Shown here piece by piece: positions 18,690 to 30,510 of a stretch of DNA of 64,000 bases. Origin of the DNA: Lunularia cruciata. Taxonomy: Eukaryota > Streptophyta > Marchantiopsida > Lunulariales > Lunulariaceae. The stretch spans positions 20,708,001 to 20,772,000 of the forward strand of contig OX419757.1 in NCBI GenBank assembly GCA_948567375.1, given 5' to 3'. Within the stretch, counting starts at the first letter, position 1, and each line of letters starts with the position of its first letter. A program made the position numbers and the translations under genes. The notes beneath the pieces were generated by a model that made no database searches, was not told where the DNA came from, and saw nothing but the letters and a program-made list of their open reading frames with translations.

Positions 18690-21600
18690 CTATTTTAGAG
18701 CCACTTTCCTCTTCACCTCGTACATGTAACTTGCAACCACAACGATGGCGGTGACAACTACTCCGACTCCGGCTTGTGCCAAAACTGTCGACGAACTCAC
18801 ATCCAACTGGCCTCCTTTGCTAGACCCATACAGCTCTGCTGTGCATCCAAGCTCAGAAAGCTTCTTGTGCGAGATGGCGTAGTCTTGGAAAAATATTTCT
18901 TCGTCCTGATAGCTCGAGACGAGACAAACTCATTAATTATCATCGATTAAAGTCAAGTGAAATGACGAAGCTTCTTCCTTACAATTCTTCTTCCGATCGG
19001 CTTTTGCCAAATCTTCAATGATCTAAAAGAAGCACGAAAGAATGGGCGACCTAAGCAGCTAGTACGAAGACAAAAATAGCACGATTTAATTAGATCAGCA
19101 GAACTATTCCTTCTACTAGAACTAAGTTACTCGGCCAATGTCAAAATTGTAAGCAACCGTAGACTAATATCCGAAGAAGCCAACGTATAGAATGTGTATG
19201 ATGACGTATTTCTCAATGAGAATACGTTTGGTCCTATTTGTTGATTGAAAGTGTCTGCCTGAAGTGTCTTCTACTCTGAACACGAATCAACAACTGTTAT
19301 CATCGAACAAAATGAGTCTCTGTACCTTCGCATAAGCTTCGACGTAGAGCCGAAATTTAGGGTCCTCCATCAAGGCTTTGTCAGTGGACAGCATCAGAAG
19401 ACCTTCGCTACCACCTTTCATGAGTTCGCTGCATACAAGATGACAGGCAAATTAGATATTGTCTAGAATTACCTCAAACTCTGAATTTATAGGTGAACAT
19501 GCCTTGGGCATAAATTTCAGAACAGATGGTGTTGTTCTATGCAAGTTGGCTCAAGTTCTACGAAACATTTACTGCAACATCGTACACCCCTAGGCAATTC
19601 CATATTTCAGCTTGAAATATATCCCCTGCAAATGCAATCTTTAAAGTATGGACTCAGTAATATTCTCCATTAAGCTCAGTCAGTAGCATAGTTGCAAACT
19701 CCAATCTCCAGGAGCTTACAGGAAGTAGGAATTGTCGAACTTCAAAGGCTCTGGAGTCCAGGCCCCTTCAAACCCAGACCTATCTTTGTGCGCTCTTCCC
19801 TGCGACAGGCAAATATCAACGAGAAACTCAGAGATGGGAACAATTTAATCTCTTTACTTCTTGGGATAAGCTTCTGTTCCAATTAACTGCTGATTGACTC
19901 TGCCTAGTCAAAGTTGTGAACGATCGCCTGGTAATAGACTCACCAAGGTATGTGCTCCAGATAGAGCGACGATGTCCTTGTCAGTAAGGCCCATGCGATG
20001 GAAGATATCCCTCAGGTGCTGATGGCCTGTGTGGGAGTTGATGTTAGACCAATAATCACACATAAAGAGCTGAATGACCAACGAAAGAAGTATAAATCTA
20101 TTTAAATCTATAAATTTATTAGAGAATAAATCTATAAATTTATTCAGATAAATCTATGTTTATAATTCGTGTCTGCAGCAGCCATTTTAGGTTTGTGACG
20201 AAAACTGTCCGGTATAGGATTTCTAGTTCCGACACCGCCAAGTAACATCTAAACGATATACCAGCATACATTCCTAGGCGAAACAGACGGGAAGACGTTT
20301 ACAAGTACGTGAAATCACCCATACCTTTGTTTGCGTCTGGAAGACGACCCTCGGGTGGACAGGCCACAGAATCCTTCCGTCCAGGAATAAATTCAATAGT
20401 TGGACCTCCAGTAATTTCAACAGCAACGACTCCAGCTAACTGCATTCACCCTCACAACAGGTTAGTTCAAAAGGGTAAGGTAAAACGCCAATCCATGAAA
20501 ACTGAAAACAATCTGCAAGTTGTATTGCTATACTAATTGATGAAAGTTTCAGACTTTTGACGCGCCATGGCTTCATCTGAGTACCAACATCACAGGTAAC
20601 CTTATTTCATTTCGGAAAACCCAGGTTCTAAAAGAAATCAGTTCCCTCTGCTCTTGAGAGTACTAGTTCTAATGGCAAATGCCTGCGGCCTGTCCCCTAA
20701 CCTGCTAAAGCACTTCTACTCTGGTCCCTACACGATACAATTTCAAGAAGGAATAAGATATTTACCTGGTAAATGTCAGCGTAAGTAAGATTGGGATACT
20801 TGGCCTTGAAATCCTCTACAACACACCAAATAGATGTAAGTATTTGAGGAGGCCAAAAATGTCGGTACAGACAAAATGAATACTAACATGGCATATAACT
20901 CTTTCCGTGGATCACTTAGAAATCATTCCTTTCCTATCAAGAAACGACTGTCATTTCTTTCCCCACAACGCCTCCAACAAGCGAATTTCCTTATCCGTCC
21001 TTGACATTTTTCAGGTTACCAAACCATTTCTACGGTCGTCACCTTGATAACAAATTTTTGCAATATTTCGTCTCCAAAAATTTACTCCTACTGAGACCAT
21101 TGCAGCTCCTTACCACACCAATCAATTGCCTTCTTGATTCCGTTGTTTGCTCCGTGTGTATACTCCCGCTCGCTTCGGATAGATCCATTTGCTCCTCCAG
21201 TCCTTGTGGCAGCATCGTAAGTACCTGCGTCATGCCAACTGGATATTCCAAGAATTGCACAGCTTGTGAGTTCGCTGTGCGCACATCACTACCCCACATA
21301 CACAAAGGCGATCTCCGTTGCGTTGGTTGCCAGCATGAGCAACACCTGAGGCTCCTTGCATCAAAATTGAAAAGCTCCAACGAGTTCATATGACCCTAGC
21401 AAGACCAATTTTTGGAGGGCAAGGTACCACTAGACAATCTTCCAACGCTTTTAAATAACAGCAGGGTGCACGATTTGTCTACTAGGAACACGAGGGTGCT
21501 TTCACTTCCGGAGTCCAACATTTTCAGAAGGACGGTAACTGAAATTCAGGTGAAGGCTTTACAATTCTTCTTGCAGGAGGGACAGTCCTCTACAAGATTT

Positions 21601-22412
21601 CCCCAAAGAAATTAATGTGAAGAAGGTCAACTAAGAACTAGATAAGCAGAGAAGGTTACTTAGTAATTCACCGTTTCTTTCCAAACTCTGGAATTTTTCT
21701 TGTTAAGACGGACAATCCTCCCTACCAATTTTCTGAGGTGCCAAATTGGACTCTGTAAATCAGAGATAATATCTGAGCGTTTGGAACAATGCCATTGATT
21801 ATGTATCGGAGTTAGTTAAATATTCAAAACCAATCTTCAATGGATCTAAGCTATGCACAATGGAATTGATGCTATCTCAATGTATGCAGGGCTCACTCAA
21901 CAGGTCCATTACAGATACCCGAAGTAGCAAAATATGGTTATTCTTATTGCGGTGTGTAAAAGAGCCGGTGAGATATTTGCCAAGAACGGCATCTAACAGC
22001 TCCTTCAACGAGAGTACTGAAGACAGTACTTCGTTCAGACTGAATGTAGCCTGATGTTAAATGCCGATGGAACCTGCTAATATTCGTACAGAATTGCATC
22101 ACTAAACGATAAGCATAACAAGAACTTATATATTCAGCTATCATCAAATGTCGTGCTCTCCGGATTGAACGCAATTAACTGTTCTGCCCTCTAATTGATA
22201 AGCGCTTCGTATTCGATTTGTTTCTATCAAGACGGTGATTGGATTTAAGACGAGGCAAAGACGTCAGAAAAAGTTGAGCTGAGGAGACTGGCAACATACG
22301 CAAGGCGGACCATCAAAGGAGCACAATTCTGCTCAGCAATGAATGCGCGCAAGTCGCGACGAAGCTTCTCGATGTTCTTCCGGTAAGCGCCATCCACCAC
22401 GGGGGCCGGCAT
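18690..22412 (-). CDS. APX: Membrane-anchored peroxisomal-type ascorbate peroxidase, 8 exons
   Basis: Joined minus-strand exons 22300-22412, 21114-21238, 20766-20815, 20325-20439, 19944-20026, 19720-19799, 19326-19428 and 18690-18905 give 294 aa with GT/AG at every intron and no stop before TAG. The enzyme is a class I haem peroxidase that reduces hydrogen peroxide with ascorbate. Distal Arg36, Trp39 and His40 lie in [20 protein letters not shown]. Proximal His160 is in [20 protein letters not shown], with Trp176, Asp205 and the ascorbate-contacting Arg169. The C-terminus adds a linker, one membrane helix (about residues 264-285, [17 protein letters not shown]) and a basic tail EVKRKVALK. That is the layout of peroxisomal APX rather than cytosolic (about 250 aa, no helix). 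I chose Met at 22412 because [16 protein letters not shown] aligns with the family start; the frame stays open up to 22472. Exons are GC-richer than the surroundings. It is the one gene here that looks functional. Confidence 0.95.
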
Positions 22413-23450
22413 TCTGTCAATATGTAATGCAGCTTGCTTTCTTTCTTTCTCGAGTTCTGGAGCACACAGCACTCGCCTGGCACGAGCAGATCTTCTTCAC
22501 TGAGCACTCCTCGAACTTCCACCACACACTTGGTGCTCCGAATCAAGGTACCGCGTCCAACAATCGATGCACTGAATTAAACCTCCGGATGCAGTGCACC
22601 GATGACCACGAACACCGAAAGTGACGAGTTCCCCTGCTGCACAAGCAAATTGCAAGACCCACCGCTCGGTCCCCTGCCTTCGGATAACGATTCTTCCGGT
22701 CTTCCCGATGTGCTACCGTACTGATGTCGTAGATTCCTGGAATTGAACGTCGGGCGGGCAGTTCTTCTCTCTACCTTGTGCTCCCGGTCCTTCTCTACCA
22801 CTCTTATTCCTATTCAATTTCGATTATTCTTTGACCGTAGATCGCAGAATCCAACAGTAGAATATTCGCTTTCCTAATTCCCTGTGAAAGATCAGCATAT
22901 CGTCTCCTCGTCTATATGACCTCCACCAGTCAGCCAGACGAGTCTCTTCATGAGGAGAGACACAAGGAACTACGTTGGAACGGAAAGTTCCATCATCCCA
23001 GCGCTTAAACCGACGGTGGAAATGATCCTCCCGGCGGGCAGGGGATATCCTTGCCTGTGATCCACTTTTCTGACACATGGACGGCAGTTTTGGCCCATTT
23101 GTGAGTGTTGAAGAGGCCACGGTCGTTAAATTTGGCTGAGTAGCCATTGTTCGAGGAGCTACTAGATGGACTAGATGAGGGGATGGGTCCTTTGAGTGCT
23201 TCTGGGGACAAGCAACCCCCGATAACCGGACAGGATGGGCCGGCAGTGAGTGACAAAGTACAGCACCCCAATTCACCAAGTGCTTTACGATGACGTCCTG
23301 GTGGACAGCGTCAAGTCTCCACACACCATCAACAGCTGCAAGGAGACCAATCGTTGCTTATCAAGGTCGTCTCAATGGTCTCAAATCATATTGGGGGTTG
23401 AAGACAACATGGTGTTCCTACATTACGACGCGAGTTGTTGCTTCTGATGA
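22413..23450 (-). promoter_or_regulatory. 5' flank of the peroxidase gene (probable leader and promoter region)
   Basis: This stretch is GC-richer than the neighbouring repeats and has no recognisable transposon. Several overlapping frames are open in it (for example 22824-23324 and 23005-23271, both minus). Their peptides resemble no family I know, and two different frames are open over the same bases. Balanced composition probably explains this better than coding. I see no clear TATA box placed well for the peroxidase start. Confidence 0.4.
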
Positions 23451-24525
23451 GACGATTTAATAGGTACAGGACTCACGCTACAGTGTTATTAGGTTCTCTT
23501 CTGCATTGACTAAAACAGTATTTTAATCTTGACGTGAAGACTAAATAACGGACTTCAATCCATAGAGTTGTAATTGCTTTGAGGAAACGAAATCAAACTT
23601 CTAGTTTTTCATGATATCTCATTTTTTGATTCAATCTCACATGCATCCATTTTTTGGTCTCGGATGGCCACCTTTTGGATTCGCCAGTTTGATTACTTTG
23701 AAGTACTGTTATTCCCGAATATAGAATTGACAACGTTAATTAGAATGGGTCCAGCTTTGGAATATTAAAGATTTATGTAAAATTTAAATTCTGAAAAGGA
23801 GATGGTTGGAGAATAAAATAAAGTATAACTAAGTATCTAAGATATATAAGAATAATAAGTCAATCCGTATAAATGGAAAAGCAACTAAATCTCTTTCTTG
23901 TTATATAAACCATCCCCACATGAATGAGAACAAAAATAAAGTCAAATTGCAATTTAAATAGTATGACAAGTTCTCAAGTTCTAATTCCCAGTCTTTAAAA
24001 AAGCATTTTCTAATAGAATCTAAATTCACTACTTAAATTATAGTTTTTTACGTTATAGATCTTCGTTGGAAAATATGAAATTTTCATCTTATGATGAGAA
24101 GCTTTTCCATATTTTATATTTACCATTAAAACTATCACCTTCGTTTAATGGATTTGAATTGAGATATCAGCTGACCGATTCAAACTATTATCTTTACTAC
24201 CCATTGATGATCCAATAAAAATTATTTTATATAGAATTCTAAAGAGATTTTATTTGTACAATATGACTAAATATATAACAATTAAACTTTGAATATTTCA
24301 ATTGAACCATAAAGAAGAAAAAACTGTTGTTATATATGACCAAATATATACTACATTAATATAGTAATCAACATAAGTTTGTCAAGGATGAAGGATGAGT
24401 GCATTATTTCCAAACATTTACTACTACTTTTGTCAAAAGTTACTTGCTTATAAACCACTAATTGACCTGATAAAATGGTTTATCAAATTAAATGATAAAT
24501 TATAAGAATAATCCAAGATAGAAGA

Positions 24526-24556
<31 letters not shown>

Positions 24557-24579
24557 AGGAATCTCTAACTTCATCCTCC
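23451..24579. other. AT-rich intergenic region with a TA microsatellite
   Basis: Composition shifts to strongly AT-rich from about 23560. A (TA)n run occupies 24531-24556. No coding signal or known repeat is visible. Confidence 0.6.
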
Positions 24580-25059
24580 TCATGTGCCAACCGTGGCTTG
24601 GCTTGGGATGTTTCCTTCACATATCGTCAGCCTCTACCATTGAAGTACTATTTGCCGCTCCTTGTTCAATTGCTCTAGCATCCTCATCCATCATTTTGCA
24701 TCCTCCTCACTACTCCTATAGTTCCCTCAAGGTGTATATCACATATCTTTTTGAGACACTAACTTGGTTGTTGTTTATTGCAAGCGGCTTACAATACTAA
24801 GTCAACAACAAATATACATTTGGTTGTGATCCAAATGTAGCATGTTGAGAGCATATTCAAACATTGCAACTAGGCTCTTTGCATATGCATCATCTGAAAC
24901 ATCTAAGCATTGATGCCTGCTCCACCATTTCAAACGATGAAAGTTCATGACGACTTGAAGCTGGAACTTCTCTTCTCCAATTTCCTTGCAAACTTGGAGG
25001 TCATCCTCTTATTTGTTGAATGGCCAGATTTTCTAAAGCAAAATTTTATGAAGCCATGC

Positions 25060-25940
25060 TCAAGAGTTGATTTTGCATATTAGTTTGTTGATGTGTGCTA
25101 GCACTTGATACATAGACTCTATTGCTTGGAATATATGTTGAAGAATGCTTGAACTACCATTCACTTCCCATGTAATCAATGTCCAAAGAGGTTCTAGAGT
25201 GACAAGATGCCACATCGGATGGAAGTTATCCACAAAAAGTGCTTCATTATGCTTTAGTTCTAGAAGCATGTGATGGTTGCACACAATTCCCATTGTGGAT
25301 GTGAAAACCTTTGAACATGCTTGTGAGGTAGTACTATGCAAGTCTTTTAAAAGCTTGAACTGCTTCAAAGTCTCTTTGAGAACATAAAATGAAATACAAC
25401 AAATGATACCACAAAAGAGCTAATCCTAGTGGTATTCCACAAGAAACTTTGATTTGCTCCAAGCTTTGCTATGCATTGATCTCTTGTATGCAGGTCTTAG
25501 AAGATAGTTGGATTTTTACATCTCAAAGATCCATTGTAGAAACTTTCAAGTAGCACTTGATCATGTTATGCTGACCTTTAGCTTGAGAACTATTGACATT
25601 CCCAAAATGCATGTGTTTGTCCATGTGGCCACAAAGTGTTCTTTTTGTGGAATCCATGTTATAGTGAGATACTCAATGTAAACAGTTCAACCAATGATGC
25701 TTAATAATATTGGTCCAATTTGCAAGAATAAATTCCAATCATCATTTGTATGAAAGTACTTTTTGCAATTGGCAACCATATATATCTAGTATATTAAGAA
25801 GACTTAACATACTAGAAATAAAGAAAATTCTTAAAAGTTGGAAATGAAAATAATAGCTTACTAGATATAGAGAAAATGCTTAGAACTTGGAAATGAAAAT
25901 ACTAGCACATCATTAGTGTAAGTTCTTGATTTATCATGAT
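25060..25940 (-). pseudogene. Mutator-like (MULE/FAR1-type) transposase, C-terminal part
   Basis: The minus strand contains FHTNDDWNLFLQIGPILLS near 25700. Further along are a weak region and ISFYVLKETLKQFKLLKDL. A SWIM-type zinc-finger remnant follows: ACSKVFTSTMGIVCNHHMLL, then ELKHNEALFVDNFHPMWHL. This is the usual tail of MULE/FAR1-like transposases (Cys, Cys-x-His motif and the Asp-x-His-x-x-Trp block). The N-terminal and catalytic parts lie at 35746-36340 on the same strand, on the far side of the copia insertion. Confidence 0.75.
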
Positions 25941-26293
25941 TGTTGCATTAGGGTTTACTCTTATGCCTTAGGGTTACATTGTAAGCTTGTTAGCTTAACC
26001 TTAGTTTGGAGTAACTTAAGGTAGGCAGAACACCCATCCTATATATGCCTTGGGGCATATTGGTTGGGTTCATTCACTAGTTCATGGTTAAAATGGACTT
26101 GGAAACTATGGGAGCTCTTGCTTTGTATGCTTGGATACGGCGGTGAGCCTTGAGCATTTTTAAAACTCTTGGAGCATTCCCATGGATGTAGCTTCACATC
26201 AAGGTGAACCACATACATTTGTGTAATATGTGATTCCCTTGGTTTTGTACATTGTGTGTGCATGTCATCACAACTCTAGTCAGTTACTCAACA
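25941..26293 (+). mobile_element. 5' LTR of the copia element
   Basis: It starts TGTTGCATTAGGG and ends TTACTCAACA. A probable TATA region reads CCTATATATGCCTTGGGGCA (26036-26055). It matches the 3' LTR throughout. Confidence 0.9.
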
Positions 26294-26295
26294 AA

Positions 26296-26307
26296 TGGTA
26301 TCATAGC
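26296..26307 (+). other. Primer-binding site of the copia element
   Basis: TGGTATCATAGC begins 2 bp after the 5' LTR. It matches the complement of the initiator tRNA-Met 3' end apart from one base. Confidence 0.85.
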
Positions 26308-28450
26308 TTTTTTGAGTTTTCAAGACTCAAGATGGTTTTCTGAGTTTTTGAGATTCAAAGTTGTGTGGTGCATGAGACAATGCACGATATAGCTCATTTT
26401 GAAGATTGTGAGGAACTCATCATCTTGATACTTGAGTTGGTACCTAAAGTGAACCAAGTGCAAAGATATCAGTTTGAGAAGAATTTTGTGTTTTTTGGTG
26501 GCTATGGAGGTTAAGCCAGACCTGAAGTTGAATCATAGAGTTTGTTCCTGCACGATTGGCATCCTCTATGTGCCGTAGTAAGTTCCAAGTTCATGCTCTA
26601 GAACTGGGAGAATACTTGCCACTTTGAGGTAGACTGAATTGAGGTCAACTTTGAAAGTCACTTCAACTGCAAACAAGTCAATGGGCTTGCCCTAGAGCTG
26701 CTTCACTCACAATGATGACCTTGGATGCTTCAAGCTTTGCTGTCTTGTTTCCTTTCAATACTTGAGATTGGAGTTGATCACTTTTGGCCATTGAGGCTTC
26801 ACAATCACATAGCCCAAACAACTTCATTGTTTTATCATCTAACTTTGTAGTACCAAAGGGTGGTGGTTGATGTGTTAAGGCTACTTTTGGCACTTCTTTC
26901 TAAAAGAGGTAGTTTCTCACCAATGAATGTTGATCAGGCTAGTTGTTTCAATCTTGAAAGAATTAAGGAATTTTTGAGGTGTTGAGTACTTCCCATCCGC
27001 CCATTGAGAGTATGACTGAGCAGCAAGTTCTTCCTCTATTACTTCATCCATAATCGGATTGATCTCATCTGCCTTAGCTCTTTCCTACAAAAGAAACTCT
27101 TTAGTAGCATTTTTCACTGTATTGTTGTCCCGTCTTAGTAATTCACTGACAACATGATCCAAACCTTCCCTCGAGGAAGTGGAGAGTGCATCCAATACTT
27201 GATTAGATGTATTCAAGTGATTTGAAACTATTGAAGGATCTTTACTCTTAGCACAAGCAACGGGAGAAGCAAGCATCTCACTTATTGAGATGTCAAATTC
27301 AATTCATAAATTATTCTTTTTTCATAGATGTAAATATGTATTTGATATGACCAAGTGCAATAGCAAGTGGTTGCTTTCTTGACGTACATTTACAATAATA
27401 GTTGATGAGCTAGATCTTTCAATCATTTGAATGGCTATATTTGGATTGTCATAATTTGGATGGTTGTCAGTCATTTTGACCTAAATCTCCAAATTCTATC
27501 CATAGCTAGCTTGCTTGAAATACAAGTGAACTAAGTCTCAAAAAGTTCCAATAAATGTTTTGGTAGAAGATCACTATCACTATCACTATCCACTTTACCA
27601 TCATCATTTGCATCCAAGGTATCCAAATAATAGTGGGGCAAGTTGTCTACATCACATGCTTCTAGTACCTAGTGTCCTTTATTATGACAAAGACCTTTGT
27701 TCTCTTCTTGGTACCATTTATTGGGAACTTTCAATTTGCATACCAGGAAATCATTTTCCCTTATTCACCAACTTAGATAAATTGTCAAATATGTGCCACT
27801 ACAAGAGAATGACTTGCAAGCCTAAGATTTTTCTCTAAATATCAAAAATTATCATAAGGGCTGCCTCACCTCTGTCTAACAATGCAACTTGAGCACCAAC
27901 CACACCAAGCTTTGAGTTACCAATTATAAACAATGTTTTCAAGCTCTCATAGTAGCATGCTCATGACATCATACATTTCTGCCAATTTCCATTCTTGGTT
28001 GAGAAAGCCTCCATAGTTTTCACTCTTGCAGCCTTGGCAGTGAATGTTGCTGGTGCATACACCGTTATGGGGCTTAAGTTGCTCTCAAAAATGAAGGTAG
28101 GCTCACACTCCTTGCAGCTAGAGTTGCACCTTCCTCCATTGATGTCCTTCTCATCACACTTGCAGCACAACACGTGATTGACTTGAGGCTCTACCAAAGA
28201 CAAAAGTTCAAAGATCAGGAAAAAAGTTGAGAATGCAAGTGCTAGCTTGTTTTTACTTGCTTTTAACATAACTTTTGACTTAGCACTCGGATGAATGATC
28301 TGTTTAGTGCATTGGAAAGCTTATCTTTAGGGCTATACTTTGATGCAACTAGTTGGCGATTTTTACTACTTGAAGAAGCTGCTGTGAAAATATTTCCATC
28401 TTATGACCCACTCCCTTGAGTATTGAAGTTTTAAGGTGGAAGGTTCAAGG
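26308..28450 (-). pseudogene. Insertion in the copia leader: antisense fragment of an unidentified, possibly secreted, Cys-rich protein gene
   Basis: This 2.1-kb stretch separates the primer-binding site from gag, and its open frames run opposite to the element. At 27961-28269 a 102-aa frame starts with a likely signal peptide, including LALAFSTFFLIFELLSLV. A Cys-rich segment follows (CCKCDEKDINGGRCNSSCKE). In the same direction further readable stretches follow: LFIIGNSKLGVVGAQVALLD near 27870, LDALSTSSREGLDHVVSELL (27085-27276), and a 71-aa frame at 26678-26893. This looks like exons of a cellular gene with spacers, but I cannot name the family. It could have been captured by the element or inserted later. 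Confidence 0.5.
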
Positions 28451-28509
28451 ACTCAAGAGGAGTCACTAAGTGCAACAATAGCCTCAATGGTACTTGTGGA
28501 GTAGAAGAA

Positions 28510-29385
28510 AGTCAAGATAGGTACTTTGAAGCTTGATGGACCCAATTTTGATGTGGCAAAGTTTGATGGCCGCATGGATTACTTGCTGTAACAATAGCAA
28601 GTGAAAGGAGTGTTGAAGGCAACTGGTTTGGGTAAGCTCTTGAGGGAGAAACTTGAGGATGTGACACAAAGTGATTGGGATGATATGCAAGAGCAAGCCA
28701 TGAATAATATTTTGCTTCACCTTCAGCCCCATGTGATCAAGCAAGTCGAGGAGCATTCTGATTGTACCTTGTTGTTTGATGCACTTCAAGACAAGTATAA
28801 TCATAATGAATTATCAAACCAATTATACACCAATTTCAAACTAATCACATTCAAGAGGAAACTAGGACCAACATTAGAGACCATGTGGATGGATTTTTGT
28901 GACCTAGTGGTGGAGTTGACAAACTTGGGAGAGGACTTGAATATAGAGCAGAAGGTGTTGCAGTTGATGTGCTCTTTGCTGCCATCCTATCAGTCACTTT
29001 CATGAGTTTTATTGCATCGTGAGAAGAAGACTATTACCTTTGGAGAGTTGATAGTAGCTTTACTTATGGATGACTTGCAACAAAAAATTGTTGCAACCTC
29101 AGTGCCATCTTCTACTCTGGACAATGCTTTGGTTGTCCAATGTAGGAGACCTCAGCAGAGGACTAATGATAATGATATGAGGAAAAGCAAGACCAGGTCC
29201 AGATCTAAGTCTCAAGGCAAGTCTAAGGAGAGGAAACAAGTGACTTTTTGGAGATGTGGCAAGGTAGGCCATGTAAAGAAGGAGTGTATGGTTAAGGGCA
29301 AAGGAAAGGTAGATGACGGCTCTTCAGCAAACATAGTTTATACTAATGAGGATACTGATTTGTTGGATGATCAATATAACTTGTG
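28510..29385 (+). pseudogene. Copia gag with zinc knuckle
   Basis: Reading starts around KIGTLKLDGPNFDVAKFDGR at 28515. An open stretch at 28601-29005 contains WDDMQEQAMNNILLHLQPHV, the pattern of the UBN2-type copia gag domain. A frameshift leads to 29012-29386, where a knuckle reads FWRCGKVGHVKKEC. The first Cys of the CCHC set is Phe. This protein would form the particle and bind the element RNA. Confidence 0.85.
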
Positions 29386-29386
29386 A

Positions 29387-30510
29387 TGTTGTGGGTATGC
29401 CTTTTGTGCCTCATCTCCTAGTAGGGATGACAAGTGGATTCTATATTTTGCTTTTTTGTACCATATATGCTATATCAAGGAGTTTTTCCATTCACTTGCA
29501 GTATTGAATGGTTCAATTTTGATGGGGAATGATCAACCTTGTTGGATTGGGGGTATTGGATCCATAAGGATTTGAATGTTTGATGGAGATGTGTGTAAGT
29601 TGAATGATGTTTGGTTCATACTTGACATGAAAAAGAACCTGATTTCCCTTGGAGTATTGCATGCCAAAAGTCATCAATGGAGTGTTGGTGATGGGGTACT
29701 TCAAGTAACTTCTAATGGTAAGGTTATTTTGCAAGGTAACTTTCAAAATAATCTATTTGTACTAGAAGGCACTACAATTTATGGAGAAGCCAATGTAACC
29801 AGGTCTGAGGATGAGATAGCAGTTGTATGACATTCATGGCTAGGTCATTTGAGTGAGAAAGGTTTGGTTGTCTTAGGAAGGAATGGCTTGCTAGCTGGCT
29901 TGAAGACTATGAAGTTGGATTATTGTGAGCATTGTATTTTTGGAAAATAGAGCCAATCTATGTTTTGAATGGGTACCATAGTTCCAAGGGTCTACTTGAG
30001 TATGTACATAGTGATGTGTGAGGACCATCCCCTACACCCTAACACTCTAGAAAAGTTTACTATATGACATTTATTGATTATTACTTGAGGTTTGTCTGAA
30101 TTTATTTCATGCACCACAAGTGTGATGTCTTTGCCACTTTAAAGGAGCGGAAGTCCCAAGTAGAGACTCAAACTAGGAAGAAGGTAAAATGTTTGAGATC
30201 AGACAATTGCAAGGAGTATGTCTCTGAGAGTTTGAGGCATGTTGCACAAAACAAGGGATAACTTAACACAATTTACACTCCGTAGTAGAATGGTGTTGTT
30301 GAGTGGCTCAACCAAACATTGTTGGAGCATGCATGAAGTATGCTGAGCAAATCAAAGTTTCCACATGAGTTTTGGGCAGAAGTTTTCAACATGGCAGCAT
30401 ATGTGGTACATATTTCTCCATCTTGTGCAATCAACTTCAAGATGCCATATGAGTTGAGGCATCAATGACCAAATGATTATGGTAGATTGAACATATTTGG
30501 TTGTGATCCA
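29387..30510 (+). pseudogene. Copia protease remnant, pre-integrase and integrase core
   Basis: The 29576-29830 frame reads LNDVWFILDMKKNLISLGVL and later LFVLEGTT, the usual segment after the copia protease. The GAG-pre-integrase block follows as HSWLGHLSEKGLVVLGRNGL with a CEHC zinc-binding pair. Integrase core pieces include YVHSDV, FIDYYLRFV, CLRSDNCKEYVS and HEFWAEVFNMAAYVVHISPS. Stops are frequent. The sequence stops matching integrase at about 30510. Confidence 0.85.

Noticed and set aside
18985-19030. Possible extra peroxidase exon in intron 7 ([11 protein letters not shown])
   Set aside because: Joining exon 7 (YVEAYAK) directly to exon 8 ([10 protein letters not shown]) restores the family sequence exactly with no residues missing.
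22824-23324. 166-aa open frame upstream of the peroxidase as a second gene
   Set aside because: A different frame (23005-23271) is open over the same bases, no family is recognisable, and balanced base composition explains long random frames here.
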